From Micromonospora sp. MW-13 (GTDB lineage Bacteria; Actinomycetota; Actinomycetes; Mycobacteriales; Micromonosporaceae), in contig NZ_QKKX01000006.1 of NCBI RefSeq assembly GCF_003434305.1, positions 1 to 43,044 of the forward strand: a stretch of DNA of 43,044 nucleotides. Direction: 5' to 3'. Under the pieces are notes generated by a model, which made no database searches, was not told where the DNA came from, and saw only the letters and a list, made by a program, of their open reading frames with translations. Shown here in pieces: positions 1 to 8,499 of this stretch. Each line of letters starts with the position of its first letter. Positions within the stretch are counted from its first letter, which is position 1. The position numbers and the translations under genes are program-made.

Positions 1-1
1 T

Positions 2-460
2 CGGTCGTACAACCTGGCGGCGCCGGCCTCGGGCCGGATCATGTCGGGTGGTATCGACTCCACCGCGCTCTACCCGCCGAAGCGGTTCCTGGGTGCGGCC
101 CGCAACATCGAGAACGGCGGCTCGCTGACCATCCTCGCCACCGCGCTGGTGGAGACCGGTTCCATGGCGGACACGGTCATCTTCGAGGAGTTCAAGGGCA
201 CCGGCAACGCGGAGCTGAAGCTGGACCGGAAGATCGCCGACAAGCGGACCTTCCCGGCCATCGACATCCACCCGTCCGGCACCCGCAAGGAGGAGATCCT
301 GCTCGCGCCGGAGGAGCTGGCCATCATCCACAAGCTCCGCAAGGTCCTGCACTCGCTGGACTCGCAGGCGGCGCTGGACCTGCTGCTGGACCGGCTCAAG
401 CAGTCCCGGACCAACATCGAGTTCCTGATGCAGATCGCGAAGTCCACGCCGGGAGAGTGA
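2..460 (+). CDS. rho: Transcription termination factor Rho, C-terminal part (5' end outside window)
   Basis: RNA-dependent hexameric ATPase/translocase that ends transcription at Rho-dependent sites in the cytoplasm. Only the last ~152 codons are present; the frame is open to the left edge. What is visible is the RecA-like C-terminal core: GGIDSTALYPPKRFLGAARN, the SLTILATALVETGSMAD strand/loop region, VIFEEFKGTGN and the terminal helices ending in FLMQIAKSTPGE. These are near-invariant in Rho. Rho just upstream of rpmE and prfA is a common actinobacterial order. A strong hairpin follows 15 bp after the stop. Confidence 0.97.
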   Translation, partial: RSYNLAAPASGRIMSGGIDSTALYPPKRFLGAARNIENGGSLTILATALVETGSMADTVIFEEFKGTGNAELKLDRKIADKRTFPAIDIHPSGTRKEEILLAPEELAIIHKLRKVLHSLDSQAALDLLLDRLKQSRTNIEFLMQIAKSTPGE

Positions 461-475
461 CCGGCGGGGGCTGAC

Positions 476-509
476 GGAAGGGCACGGCCGCTCCCGGCCG
501 TGCCCTTCC
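476..509 (+). terminator. Hairpin terminator after rho
   Basis: A perfect 15-bp stem (476-490 with 495-509) encloses a four-base CTCC loop, 15 bp after the rho stop. There is no U-tract, as is usual for high-GC actinobacterial terminators. Confidence 0.85.
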
Positions 510-587
510 GCGTCGTCGGGGCAGGTCGCCGGGCCTGCCGGGGCGTGAAGTTTTCCTTCAGTTAAGCCGTTGGGTATTGAAACTTCT

Positions 588-610
588 GTTCACCGTCGGG
601 TTGACTGGCG
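588..610 (+). promoter_or_regulatory. Possible PHO-box-like repeat before the secreted phosphodiesterase gene
   Basis: GTTCACC at 588-594 and a looser copy GTTGACT at 600-606 form a direct repeat offset by 12 bp, just before the ATG at 614. Streptomyces PhoP boxes are built from GTTCACC-like units spaced 11 bp apart. The target gene encodes a secreted phosphate-ester hydrolase, which fits. The second unit is degenerate and the spacing is off by one base, so this is tentative. The surrounding 545-600 stretch is AT-richer than its flanks and probably holds the promoter. Confidence 0.3.
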
Positions 611-613
611 TCC

Positions 614-3600
614 ATGCGCACCCGCAGTCGATCCGCTCACCTCGCCGGCGTCCTGCTGCTGACGCCGCTACTCACCCTGACCGGCCCCGCGCCGGCCACG
701 GCCGGACCGCCCCCGGCCCCGGCCGCCGAGACCGCCGCCGAGGACGCCCCCCGCGCCTCGTCCGCCCCCGCCGACGCGGTCGCGCTCGCCAGTGACCCGG
801 CTGCGGCCAGCGCCGCCACCCGCGCCGCCAGCGGCGTCGAGCCGGCCGGCGGCCTGGAGACCGTCAAGACCGTCCGGCCGGTCGCCCCCGGCCTCGACCT
901 GACCTCCTTCGACCGGTACGACGCCGACGGCTGGTTGCGCGCCGACGCGCTGACCGCCGACCTCACCGGCGGGGTCACCGTGGACTACGTCAACTCCGGC
1001 GAGGTGGCGAAGGCCGAGCCGCTGCGCGGCGCGGTGGACCGGTCCCGGGCCGTCGCCGCCGTCAACGGCGACTTCTTCGACATCAACAACTCCGGGGCGG
1101 CCCAGGGGATCGGGGTACGCGGCGGGGAACTGGTCCAGTCGCCCGTCGCCGGGCACACCAACGCCGTCGCGATCAGCGCCGACGGCCTCGGCCGGGTGAT
1201 CCAGGTGAACTTCGACGGCACCGCCACCCTGCCCACCGGCCCGGTGCCGCTGACCCAGTTCAACAACATGGTGCAGACGAACGGGATCGGCCTGTTCACC
1301 CCGCTCTGGGGAACGTACCCCCGGGAACGTGCGGTGGCGGGGGCGCAGCGCGTCGCCGAGGTGACCGTGGTCGACGGTCGGGTCGCGACGGTGACCACGG
1401 CGGCGGGCGCCGGCCCGATCCCCGCCGGCACCACCGTGCTGCTCGGCCGGGACACCGGCGCGGACGCCCTCGCCGGCCTGCGGCCGGGCGACGCGGTGAG
1501 CGTGGCGTACCGGCCGAAGGCCTCCGACGACGGCACCCTGCGCGCGGCGGTCGGCGGCGGCAACGTGCTGGTCCGCGACGGGGCGGTGCAGAGCATCGCC
1601 GACGCCTCCCTGGCGCCGCGCACCGCGGTCGGCTTCACCGCCGACGGCAAGCGCATGATCATGCTCACCGTGGACGGCCGGCAGGTGGACAGCCGGGGCG
1701 TCACCCAGACCGAGATGGGCCGGATGATGGCCGAGCTGGGCGCGTGGACCGCGCTCAACCTCGACGGCGGCGGCTCCTCGACCCTGCTGGCCCGCCGCCC
1801 CGGCGAGGCGACCGTCGAGGTGGCGAACAGCCCGTCCGACGGCGCCGAGCGCGCCGTGCCCAACGGCCTGGCCATCTACGCGCCGAAGGGCAGCGGCCGG
1901 CTCACCGGCTACTGGCTGCGCACCACCAGCGACCCCACCGCCGCGCCAGGAGTCGCCCCGGTCCGGGGCGGCCGGCCCGACCGGGTCTTCCCCGGCCTCA
2001 CCCGCCGGCTCACCGCCACCGGCCACGACGAGACGTACGGCCCGGCGGCCGGTGCCCCGGCGTGGCGGGCGAACCCGGCCGCACACGGGAAGGTCACCGG
2101 CGACGGGATCTTCCGGGCCGGGGTGCCCGGCCGCAGCACCGTCACCGCCTGGCGGGGCGGGGCCAGCGGCCGGCTCGACCTCACGGTGCTCGGCCCGCTG
2201 GCCCGGATCGACGCCACGACCGACCGGGTCGGCCTGAACCGGGCCGGCGACGCCGCCCTGTTCGGCGTCGTCGGCTACGACGCCGAGGGCAACACCGCCC
2301 CGATCGAGCCCGCCGACCTGCGGCTCGACTACGACCGGAGCCTGCTCGACGTCACCCCCACCGAGGACGGCAACCTCTCGGTGAAGGCGGTCGCCGACAG
2401 CGGCTCCGCCCTGGTCACCGTGCGCGTCGGGGCCTGGACCACCGTGCTGCCGGTCACCGTCGGGCTCACCGACGTCCCGGTGGCCACCTTCGACGACGCG
2501 GCGTCCTGGAAGTTCAGCCAGGCCCGGGCCAGCGGCTCCGTCGCCCCGGCGCCGGGCCACACCGGCACCGGCCTGAGGATGTCGTACGACTTCAGCCAGT
2601 CCACCGGCACCCGGGCCGCGTACGCCGACCCGCCGGCCTGGATCGAGGTGCCCGGCCAGCCGCAGGCGTTCGGCATGTGGATCAACGGCAACGGCACGGG
2701 GGAGTGGCCCAGCCTGCACCTGCACGACGCCCAGGACACCCAGCACGTGCTGCGCGGACCGCTGATCACCTGGACCGGCTGGCGGTACGTCGAGTTCGCC
2801 GTTCCGGCCGGCGTGCAGTACCCCGTGCGGGTGCGCCGGTTCTACGTGGCGGAGACCAACGCCGCCGCCCAGTACACCAGTGAGATCGTCGTCGACGACC
2901 TGGTGGCCAAGGTGCCGCCGACCCTCGACGTGCCGGCCGAGACGCCGCGCACCGACCGGGTGGTGCTGCGCGACGGCACCGTCGACGGGGCGCCCTGGCG
3001 CTTCGCGGTGATGTCCGACGCCCAGTTCGTCGCCGCCGCCCCGGACAGCGAGCTGGTCGCCCAGGCCCGCCGCACGCTGCGCGAGGTCCGGGCCGCCAAG
3101 CCGGACTTCCTGGTGATCAACGGGGACTTCGTGGACACCGCGTACCCGGCGGACTTCGCCCTGGCGAGGCGGATCCTCGACGAGGAGTTGGGCGGCGAGC
3201 TGCCCTACTACTACGTCCCCGGCAACCACGAGATCATGGGCGCCCCGATCGGCAACTTCACCGCCGCGTTCGGGGCCACCTCCAGGGTCTTCGACCACGC
3301 CGGCACCCGGTTCGTCACGCTGAACACGTCCGCCGGGTCGCTGCGGGGCAGCGGTTTCGGCCAGGTCGAGCTGCTGCGCGCCACCCTCGACCGGGCCGCC
3401 GCCGACGCCAGCGTCGGCTCGGTGGCCGTGCTGTTCCACCACCCGCCGCGCGACCCCAGCCCGGCCAAGGCCAGCCAGCTCGGCGACCGCAAGGAGGCGG
3501 CGCTGGTCGAGCAGTGGCTCGCCGACTTCCAGCACCGCACCGGCAAGGGCGCGCTCGTGGTCAACGGCCACGTCGGCACGTTCCACGCCGACCGGGTCGA

Positions 3601-4111
3601 CGGGGTGCCGTACGTGGTCAACGGCAACGCGGGCAAGGACCCGTCCACCCCGGCGCAGCTCGGCGGCTTCACCGGCTGGACGGAGTTCGGCGTCGACCCG
3701 GTCACCCCGGCCGAGGCCGAGCGGGCCCGCCGCGACCCGCTCGCCGAGGGCCCCCGCTGGGTGTCCGCCGAGTTCCACGCCCACGTCGACCGGCTCGCGC
3801 TGACCGCGCCGGAGACGGTGCCGGTGGGCGCCCCGGCCCGGGTCACCGCGACGCTCACCCAGCCGAGCGGGCGGGTCGTGCCGGTGGCCGCCCCGGTCAG
3901 CGCGGACTGGTCCGCCTCGCCGAGCGTCCACGTCGGACCGGCCGGCGGGCTGCGGCCCTGGCACGTGGCCCGGTTCGACCCGGCCACGGGCGAGCTGACG
4001 GCGCTGCGTCCGGGTGCGACGGTCCGGCTCGCGGTGACGGTCAACGGCGTCCGCGCCGAGGCCACCGTCACCCTCACCCGGGCCGCCGCCGCCCAGCGTC
4101 CCGCCGCCTGA
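614..4111 (+). CDS. Secreted phosphodiester glycosidase (NAGPA-type) fused to a calcineurin-like metallophosphoesterase
   Basis: An 1165-residue exported protein. Residues 1-30 are a signal peptide (Arg-rich start, Leu-rich core, ATA-G cleavage). A NAGPA/DUF2233-type phosphodiester glycosidase domain follows at about 100-425, with its two signatures VNGDFFDINN (~150) and LNLDGGGSST (~381). The family cleaves sugar-phosphodiester bonds, as in uncovering of GlcNAc-1-phosphodiesters. About 430-780 looks like Ig-like and carbohydrate-binding-like beta modules. About 790-1035 is a metallophosphoesterase: MSDAQF (~799), NGDFVD (~836), GNHE (~870), HHPP (~942), NGHVG (~984). The first motif is D-x-Q rather than D-x-H, and the last lacks the usual GHxH, so metal binding may differ. 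A short beta domain ends the protein. Natural substrates are unknown; teichoic acids or glycophosphodiesters are plausible guesses. Confidence 0.88.
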   Translation: MRTRSRSAHLAGVLLLTPLLTLTGPAPATAGPPPAPAAETAAEDAPRASSAPADAVALASDPAAASAATRAASGVEPAGGLETVKTVRPVAPGLDLTSFDRYDADGWLRADALTADLTGGVTVDYVNSGEVAKAEPLRGAVDRSRAVAAVNGDFFDINNSGAAQGIGVRGGELVQSPVAGHTNAVAISADGLGRVIQVNFDGTATLPTGPVPLTQFNNMVQTNGIGLFTPLWGTYPRERAVAGAQRVAEVTVVDGRVATVTTAAGAGPIPAGTTVLLGRDTGADALAGLRPGDAVSVAYRPKASDDGTLRAAVGGGNVLVRDGAVQSIADASLAPRTAVGFTADGKRMIMLTVDGRQVDSRGVTQTEMGRMMAELGAWTALNLDGGGSSTLLARRPGEATVEVANSPSDGAERAVPNGLAIYAPKGSGRLTGYWLRTTSDPTAAPGVAPVRGGRPDRVFPGLTRRLTATGHDETYGPAAGAPAWRANPAAHGKVTGDGIFRAGVPGRSTVTAWRGGASGRLDLTVLGPLARIDATTDRVGLNRAGDAALFGVVGYDAEGNTAPIEPADLRLDYDRSLLDVTPTEDGNLSVKAVADSGSALVTVRVGAWTTVLPVTVGLTDVPVATFDDAASWKFSQARASGSVAPAPGHTGTGLRMSYDFSQSTGTRAAYADPPAWIEVPGQPQAFGMWINGNGTGEWPSLHLHDAQDTQHVLRGPLITWTGWRYVEFAVPAGVQYPVRVRRFYVAETNAAAQYTSEIVVDDLVAKVPPTLDVPAETPRTDRVVLRDGTVDGAPWRFAVMSDAQFVAAAPDSELVAQARRTLREVRAAKPDFLVINGDFVDTAYPADFALARRILDEELGGELPYYYVPGNHEIMGAPIGNFTAAFGATSRVFDHAGTRFVTLNTSAGSLRGSGFGQVELLRATLDRAAADASVGSVAVLFHHPPRDPSPAKASQLGDRKEAALVEQWLADFQHRTGKGALVVNGHVGTFHADRVDGVPYVVNGNAGKDPSTPAQLGGFTGWTEFGVDPVTPAEAERARRDPLAEGPRWVSAEFHAHVDRLALTAPETVPVGAPARVTATLTQPSGRVVPVAAPVSADWSASPSVHVGPAGGLRPWHVARFDPATGELTALRPGATVRLAVTVNGVRAEATVTLTRAAAAQRPAA

Positions 4112-4119
4112 GCCGTACG

Positions 4120-4151
4120 GGAGGCCCCTGCCGGCGGCGGCAGGGGCCTCC
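4120..4151. terminator. Bidirectional hairpin terminator between convergent genes
   Basis: A perfect 14-bp stem (4120-4133 with 4138-4151) and a GCGG loop lie between the stop of the phosphodiester glycosidase gene and the stop of the convergent kinase-phosphatase gene. It can serve both strands. Confidence 0.8.
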
Positions 4152-4172
4152 CCGCGCGACCTGGAGGACGGC

Positions 4173-5108
4173 TCAGAAGTCGCCCTCGGCGACCTGGAAG
4201 ACGGTGAGCCCGAGGGAGCGCCACATCCGAACCACCTGCATCCGGTCGTCGAAGACGCCGACCACCCGGTAGCGGCCCTCGATCTCGCGTTCGTAGATCT
4301 CCTGCTTGACCACGGAGTCCCGGCGGGCGTCGCCGACGGCCCGCAGGTGCAGCGCCAGGTAGGGCACCCGCACGTGGCGGGCCAGCCAGGCGACCGTGTC
4401 GGCCCGGGCGGAGGCGTCCCGGCCGGAGCAGAAGACCACCCCGTACCCGGCGGCGTGCATCGCCCGGACCGCCGCGACCACCGCCTCGTTCGGCACGTCC
4501 TCGGCCACCCGGGTCATGTCGTACGGGCTGCGGGAGACGTGCAGCGCCACCGTCCCGTCGAGGTCGACCAGGACGATCTCCGGGGGCTCGGCCGGTGCGC
4601 CGCCCCGGCGCGCCGGGGCGCCGGGGGTGACCTCGGGGACCGGCAGCGGCAGCGGGCGGTTCGCCAGGAAGCGGTCGTGCAGCCGGCGGATCGCCGCCTC
4701 GCCCACCCGGTCGACCGCCGGCCGCGCGGCGTCCCGGCGCAGGCACTCGTCGAGGGGTACGTCGGTGAAGTCGTGCACCTCGAAGCCGGCCCCGCAGTCG
4801 GCGGCCAGCCGGGCCCAGTCCCGCAGGGTCCGGGCCCGCAGGTTGGTGTCGTCCACGCACACGCTCACCCGGCCCCGCAGCAGCGCCTCCACCTGGGCCC
4901 GCTGGGCCCGGGTGACCTGGGCCTCCGCCCACTGGGTGAAGAGTCGCTCGCCGTGCAGCATCCGGCGCAGGTCGTCCCGGTTCACCCGGACCACCGACGG
5001 TTGCAGGGTGCGGGCGAAGGTGGTCTTGCCCGAGGCGGGCAGCCCCCGGGTGGCGACCAGTCGGGGCGGAACCCCCGTCCCGGGCGGTTCCTGGGGCGAA
5101 TCGGACAC
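4173..5108 (-). CDS. Polynucleotide kinase-phosphatase-like protein (T4 Pnkp architecture)
   Basis: A 311-residue two-domain protein. The N-terminal P-loop kinase has GLPASGKTT at ~22-30 followed by NRDDLRRML and DDTNLR, as in T4 polynucleotide 5'-kinase. The C-terminal HAD phosphatase has VDLDGTV, with nucleophile Asp at ~182, then FCSGRD, a late Lys region (VVKQEIY) and FDDR. The kinase-then-phosphatase order is that of T4 Pnkp, which heals 5'-OH and 3'-phosphate or cyclic-phosphate RNA ends. No ligase is fused or adjacent. The GTG at 5108 is chosen because the domain starts about 15 residues later and the upstream open frame is Pro/Arg-rich with no homology signal. Nucleotide-level substrate (RNA or DNA) cannot be read from sequence. 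Confidence 0.85.
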   Translation of the reverse strand: MSDSPQEPPGTGVPPRLVATRGLPASGKTTFARTLQPSVVRVNRDDLRRMLHGERLFTQWAEAQVTRAQRAQVEALLRGRVSVCVDDTNLRARTLRDWARLAADCGAGFEVHDFTDVPLDECLRRDAARPAVDRVGEAAIRRLHDRFLANRPLPLPVPEVTPGAPARRGGAPAEPPEIVLVDLDGTVALHVSRSPYDMTRVAEDVPNEAVVAAVRAMHAAGYGVVFCSGRDASARADTVAWLARHVRVPYLALHLRAVGDARRDSVVKQEIYEREIEGRYRVVGVFDDRMQVVRMWRSLGLTVFQVAEGDF

Positions 5109-5427
5109 CAGCCCACCGTACGCCCGGCCGCACCCGCCCGCCGCCCGCTCCCCGGGCGACCGGCCGCGGGCGGGGTTCCCCTCCGCGGGGGTGTCGCGCC
5201 AAGGGCCCGCCGGCGCCGGACTGCGGGGCGGCGGGGCGGGAATGCGGCAGGATACCGGCACGTTGACGAAGCCGGACCTGCTGTGCGGCCCGCCTGAGGG
5301 ACCGGCTCACGCCCATGGCACACTGGTCAGTCGGCCACCGGTTCCGGTTCACGCCCGAGCCCGGCGCGCACCACGCGTCGGGGCCGCACGGCGACCCGGC
5401 GACCACCCACGAAAGGACCGAGGCGAC
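5109..5427. other. Intergenic region between divergent kinase-phosphatase and rpmE genes
   Basis: This 319-bp stretch has no convincing gene. It must hold the divergent promoters. For rpmE a weak -10-like CACACT lies at 5319-5324, which would give a leader of about 100 nt; no good -35 is visible. The ribosome-binding site GAAAGGA lies at 5411-5417 before the rpmE ATG. No zinc-regulator (Zur) box could be recognised, as expected for the zinc-containing form of L31. Confidence 0.4.
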
Positions 5428-5652
5428 ATGAAGTCCAACATCCACCCGGAGTACACGACCACCGAGGTCAGCTGCTCCTGCGGCAGCACCTTCACGACCC
5501 GCAGCACCGCCAAGGGCGGTTCCATCCACGTCGAGACCTGCAGCGCCTGCCACCCGTTCTACACCGGTAAGCAGCGCGTCCTCGACACGGCCGGCCGGGT
5601 CGCCAAGTTCCAGCAGAAGTACGCCAAGGTTCAGGCCAAGAAGGCCAAGTAG
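5428..5652 (+). CDS. rpmE: 50S ribosomal protein L31, zinc-binding form
   Basis: A 74-residue protein of the large ribosomal subunit. It keeps the four cysteines of the C+ (zinc-binding) L31 type: C16 and C18 in VSCSCGSTF, and C38 and C41 in [13 protein letters not shown]. Actinobacteria often carry a second, Cys-free paralogue used in zinc starvation; this is the zinc-containing one. The basic C-terminus ends in QAKKAK. The ATG at 5428 follows a GAAAGGA ribosome-binding site. A terminator hairpin follows the stop, so rpmE is probably transcribed alone or with partial read-through into prfA. Confidence 0.97.
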   Translation: MKSNIHPEYTTTEVSCSCGSTFTTRSTAKGGSIHVETCSACHPFYTGKQRVLDTAGRVAKFQQKYAKVQAKKAK

Positions 5653-5662
5653 CTCCCGTTCG

Positions 5663-5697
5663 GCGCCCGCGTCCGGCTTCCTGCCGGGCGCGGGCGC
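5663..5697 (+). terminator. Hairpin terminator after rpmE
   Basis: A 15-bp stem (5663-5677 with 5683-5697, one mismatch that can pair as G-U) and a five-base loop lie 10 bp after the rpmE stop. Confidence 0.75.
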
Positions 5698-5769
5698 TGT
5701 CCGTATCGCCCCCGTCTGTCCGGCCGACCGTCCCCGGCCGGTCCTCGTCGTCGAAGGAGCACCCCGAGC

Positions 5770-6858
5770 ATGAGCAGCGAACGGCTGGCCGCCCTCCTCG
5801 ACGAGTACGCCGAGCTGGAGAAGCGCCTCGCGGACCCGGCCATCCACGCCGACCAGGGCACCGCCCGCCGGGTCGGCCGCCGGTACGCCGAGCTGGTCCC
5901 GCTGCGCAAGGCGGCCGGGGAACTGGAGCAGGCCCGCGCCGACCTGGTCGCCGCGAAGGAGTTGGCCGCCGAGGACCCGTCCTTCGCCACCGAGGCGGAG
6001 TCGATCGCGGCCACCCTGCCGGCGCTGGAGCAACGCCTCGCCGAACTGCTGATCCCGCGCGACCCGCACGACGCCAAGGACGTGATCGTCGAGATCAAGG
6101 CCGGCGAGGGCGGCGAGGAGTCCGCCCTGTTCGCCGGTGACCTGCTGCGCATGTACACCCGCTACGCCGAGCGGCGCGGCTGGCTCACCGAGGTGCTCGA
6201 CGCGCAGGACTCCGATCTGGGCGGGGTGAAGGACGTCTCGCTGGCGATCAAGACCAAGGGTGTCCCGGAGGGCGGCAACGGGGTCTGGTCCCGGCTCAAG
6301 TGGGAGGGCGGCGTGCACCGGGTGCAGCGCGTCCCGGTCACCGAGTCGCAGGGGCGGATCCACACCAGTGCCGCCGGCGTCCTGGTGCTGCCCGAGGCCG
6401 AGGACGTGGACGTCGTCATCGACTCGAACGACCTGCGGATCGACGTGTTCCGCTCGTCCGGGCCGGGTGGGCAGTCGGTTAACACCACCGACTCGGCGGT
6501 GCGGATCACCCACGTGCCGACCGGGATCGTGGTCTCCTGTCAGAACGAGAAGTCCCAGCTCCAGAACCGGGAGCAGGCGATGCGCATCCTGCGGGCCCGG
6601 CTACTGGCCGCCGCCCAGGAGCAGGCCGACGCCGCCGCCTCGGACGCCCGCAAGGCACAGGTGCGCACGATGGACCGTTCGGAGCGGATCCGCACGTACA
6701 ACTTCCCGCAGAACCGGATCACCGACCACCGGATCGGCTACACGGCGTACAACCTCGACCTGACCCTCGCCGGTGAGCTGGACGGCGTGCTGGACGCCCT
6801 CGCCGAGGCCGACCGCGCCGCCCGGCTGGCCGGCGACACCGAGCTGACCCGCCGCTGA
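5770..6858 (+). CDS. prfA: Peptide chain release factor 1
   Basis: A 362-residue class I release factor that reads UAA and UAG stop codons. The tripeptide anticodon region reads [14 protein letters not shown], where PxT is the RF1 stop-recognition motif. The catalytic GGQ is in [20 protein letters not shown]. Its Gln is the methylation target of PrmC, encoded 1.6 kb downstream. Length and domain order are standard. The ATG at 5770 is preceded by GAAGGAG (5753-5759). The gene converges with the GGDEF gene, with only 17 bp between stops. Confidence 0.98.
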   Translation: MSSERLAALLDEYAELEKRLADPAIHADQGTARRVGRRYAELVPLRKAAGELEQARADLVAAKELAAEDPSFATEAESIAATLPALEQRLAELLIPRDPHDAKDVIVEIKAGEGGEESALFAGDLLRMYTRYAERRGWLTEVLDAQDSDLGGVKDVSLAIKTKGVPEGGNGVWSRLKWEGGVHRVQRVPVTESQGRIHTSAAGVLVLPEAEDVDVVIDSNDLRIDVFRSSGPGGQSVNTTDSAVRITHVPTGIVVSCQNEKSQLQNREQAMRILRARLLAAAQEQADAAASDARKAQVRTMDRSERIRTYNFPQNRITDHRIGYTAYNLDLTLAGELDGVLDALAEADRAARLAGDTELTRR

Positions 6859-6875
6859 CCGACCCCGGGAGAGGG

Positions 6876-8426
6876 TCAGGAGGCGCGGGGGCGGGTCTTT
6901 GCGGCGAGCATCTCCCGGTCGGCGGTCTCGAACGCCGTGCCGAGCGCGTCGCGCAGACCCGGGCCGGAGCCGGTGACCTCGGCGAAGCCGATGCTGACCC
7001 CGACCGGGGCGCCGGGCACCAGGGACTCCCAGTCCTCCGTGCGCACCGCCGCCTCGATCCGGCGGGCCACCTCGGCCGCCTCGGCCATGCCGGCGCCCGA
7101 CAGCACCACCACGAACTCGTCGCCGCCGTAGCGGGCCACGAAGTCACCCCGGCGCATCACCCGGTTGATCACCCCTGCGACGCGCTGGAGGACCAGGTCG
7201 CCGGAGTGGTGGCCGTGCCGGGTGTTGACCGCCTTGAAGCCGTCCAGGTCGCAGACGCCGATCACCACCCGTTCGCCGCGGGCCACCACCGCCGCGATGT
7301 AGCGCTCCAGCCGGCGCCGGTTGGGCAGCCCGGTCAGCGGGTCGGTGAGCGCCTCGCCCTCGTACCGGGCGGCCTCGCGGCGCATCTCCTCGTGGTCGAT
7401 CCGGGCGGCGATGCCATCGATGTAGACGTCCCGCAGCCGGTCGTTGCGCTGCGCGGCGAGCCGGAACGCGTGCCGGTCGGCCCGGTGCGCCGCCGGGTGG
7501 TCGCCGGCCCGCGCGTACGCGATGCTGCGCAGCCGCGCCGGCTCGGCCGCGCCGAGGGTCTCGTGGGAGACCCGGGCGTTGTCCAGCCGGGTGACCGCCT
7601 CGATCGGGTTGCCGGCCGCGACGGCCAGGCACACCTGGCCGAGCTGACGCAGGTCGCGGGCCCGGGCGCTGTCCCCGCCGTGGGCGAGCAGCCGGGTCGG
7701 GTCCGCGTCGGTGCCGGTCTCCACCCGGTCGCCCAGCGCGGCCCGCCGGGCGGCGGCGTAGCCGTACGCGGCGAGGCTGCTCGGCCGAAGCTGGCCGGCC
7801 CGCTCGCCGCGCAGGAACCGGCCCAGGTCGGAGGCGACGTCCCGGAGCACCCGCAGACAGCCGTCGCTGTCGCCGTTGTGGTCGAGGGCCACCGCGTTGC
7901 GCAGCCGGATCCCGGGGGCGGCGAAGGTCTCCTCGGGGATGCCGGCGGCGACCCCGAGCTGGCGGGCGCGTTCGATGGCACCGAGGGCGTACCCGTGGAA
8001 GCTCAGGTACGAGTAGGCCATCGCCAGGTCGTGCCAGCCCCACGCGGTGTCCCGGTCCGGGTCGTCCACCGCGCCGAGCGCCCGCGCCGCCTTGACCAGG
8101 TGGGTGACGCACCGGTCGAGCGCCCCCTGGTGGTGGGCGGCGAGCGCGGCCAGGGCGTTGACGTGCCCGTGCAGGTAGGGCTCGGGCAGGTCCCGGACGG
8201 CGTTGGACGCCTCCTCGATGGCCCGGGTGAACTCGGCGGTGCGACCGAGATTGATCAACGCGGAGAGGCGCTGCACCAGCGCGTCCGCCCGGACATATGG
8301 GTTGGCGGTGCTGTGGACCACCCCGTCGAGCAGTACGCACGCCTCGGCGGAGCGGTCCACCTCCTGCAGGTCGCGGGCCCGGGTGAGGACGTCAACCTGG
8401 TCGTTGACCCGGTCGAGCCAGCCCAC
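6876..8426 (-). CDS. GGDEF diguanylate cyclase with N-terminal TPR-like helical region
   Basis: A 516-residue soluble protein. The C-terminal ~165 residues form a GGDEF domain: DPLTGLPNRR, CDLDGFKAVNTRHGHHSGD, then YGGDEF (~434). The intact active-site loop predicts c-di-GMP synthesis from two GTP. An RxxD product-inhibition site (RRGD) sits exactly five residues before GGDEF. The first ~330 residues are helical, Ala/Arg/Leu-rich and TPR-like, with no membrane segment, so this looks like a cytoplasmic cyclase controlled through protein contacts. The GTG at 8426 is chosen because an AGGGAGG ribosome-binding site precedes it at the right distance; the ATG at 8459 has none. The gene diverges from prmC. 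Confidence 0.88.
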   Translation of the reverse strand: MGWLDRVNDQVDVLTRARDLQEVDRSAEACVLLDGVVHSTANPYVRADALVQRLSALINLGRTAEFTRAIEEASNAVRDLPEPYLHGHVNALAALAAHHQGALDRCVTHLVKAARALGAVDDPDRDTAWGWHDLAMAYSYLSFHGYALGAIERARQLGVAAGIPEETFAAPGIRLRNAVALDHNGDSDGCLRVLRDVASDLGRFLRGERAGQLRPSSLAAYGYAAARRAALGDRVETGTDADPTRLLAHGGDSARARDLRQLGQVCLAVAAGNPIEAVTRLDNARVSHETLGAAEPARLRSIAYARAGDHPAAHRADRHAFRLAAQRNDRLRDVYIDGIAARIDHEEMRREAARYEGEALTDPLTGLPNRRRLERYIAAVVARGERVVIGVCDLDGFKAVNTRHGHHSGDLVLQRVAGVINRVMRRGDFVARYGGDEFVVVLSGAGMAEAAEVARRIEAAVRTEDWESLVPGAPVGVSIGFAEVTGSGPGLRDALGTAFETADREMLAAKTRPRAS

Positions 8427-8499
8427 CCGCGACCTCCCTGTCGGTGTGCGCCGACGCACCAGCTCGTGGTGCGTTCCGGCGACGCTTCATGATTATGTC

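Noticed and set aside
1744..2883. Arg/Pro-rich 379-codon plus-strand frame inside the phosphodiester glycosidase gene
   Set aside because: Out-of-frame shadow of the real gene; polyarginine composition is typical of the wrong phase in GC-rich DNA.
668..3964. Very long open frame on the minus strand opposite the phosphodiester glycosidase gene
   Set aside because: Gly/Val/Arg/His-rich composition without motifs, typical antisense shadow of a high-GC gene; the plus-strand gene has clear domains.
3211..6513. 1100-codon minus-strand open frame spanning several genes
   Set aside because: It crosses real plus-strand genes (rpmE, prfA) and overlaps the kinase-phosphatase in another frame; low-complexity, no domain.
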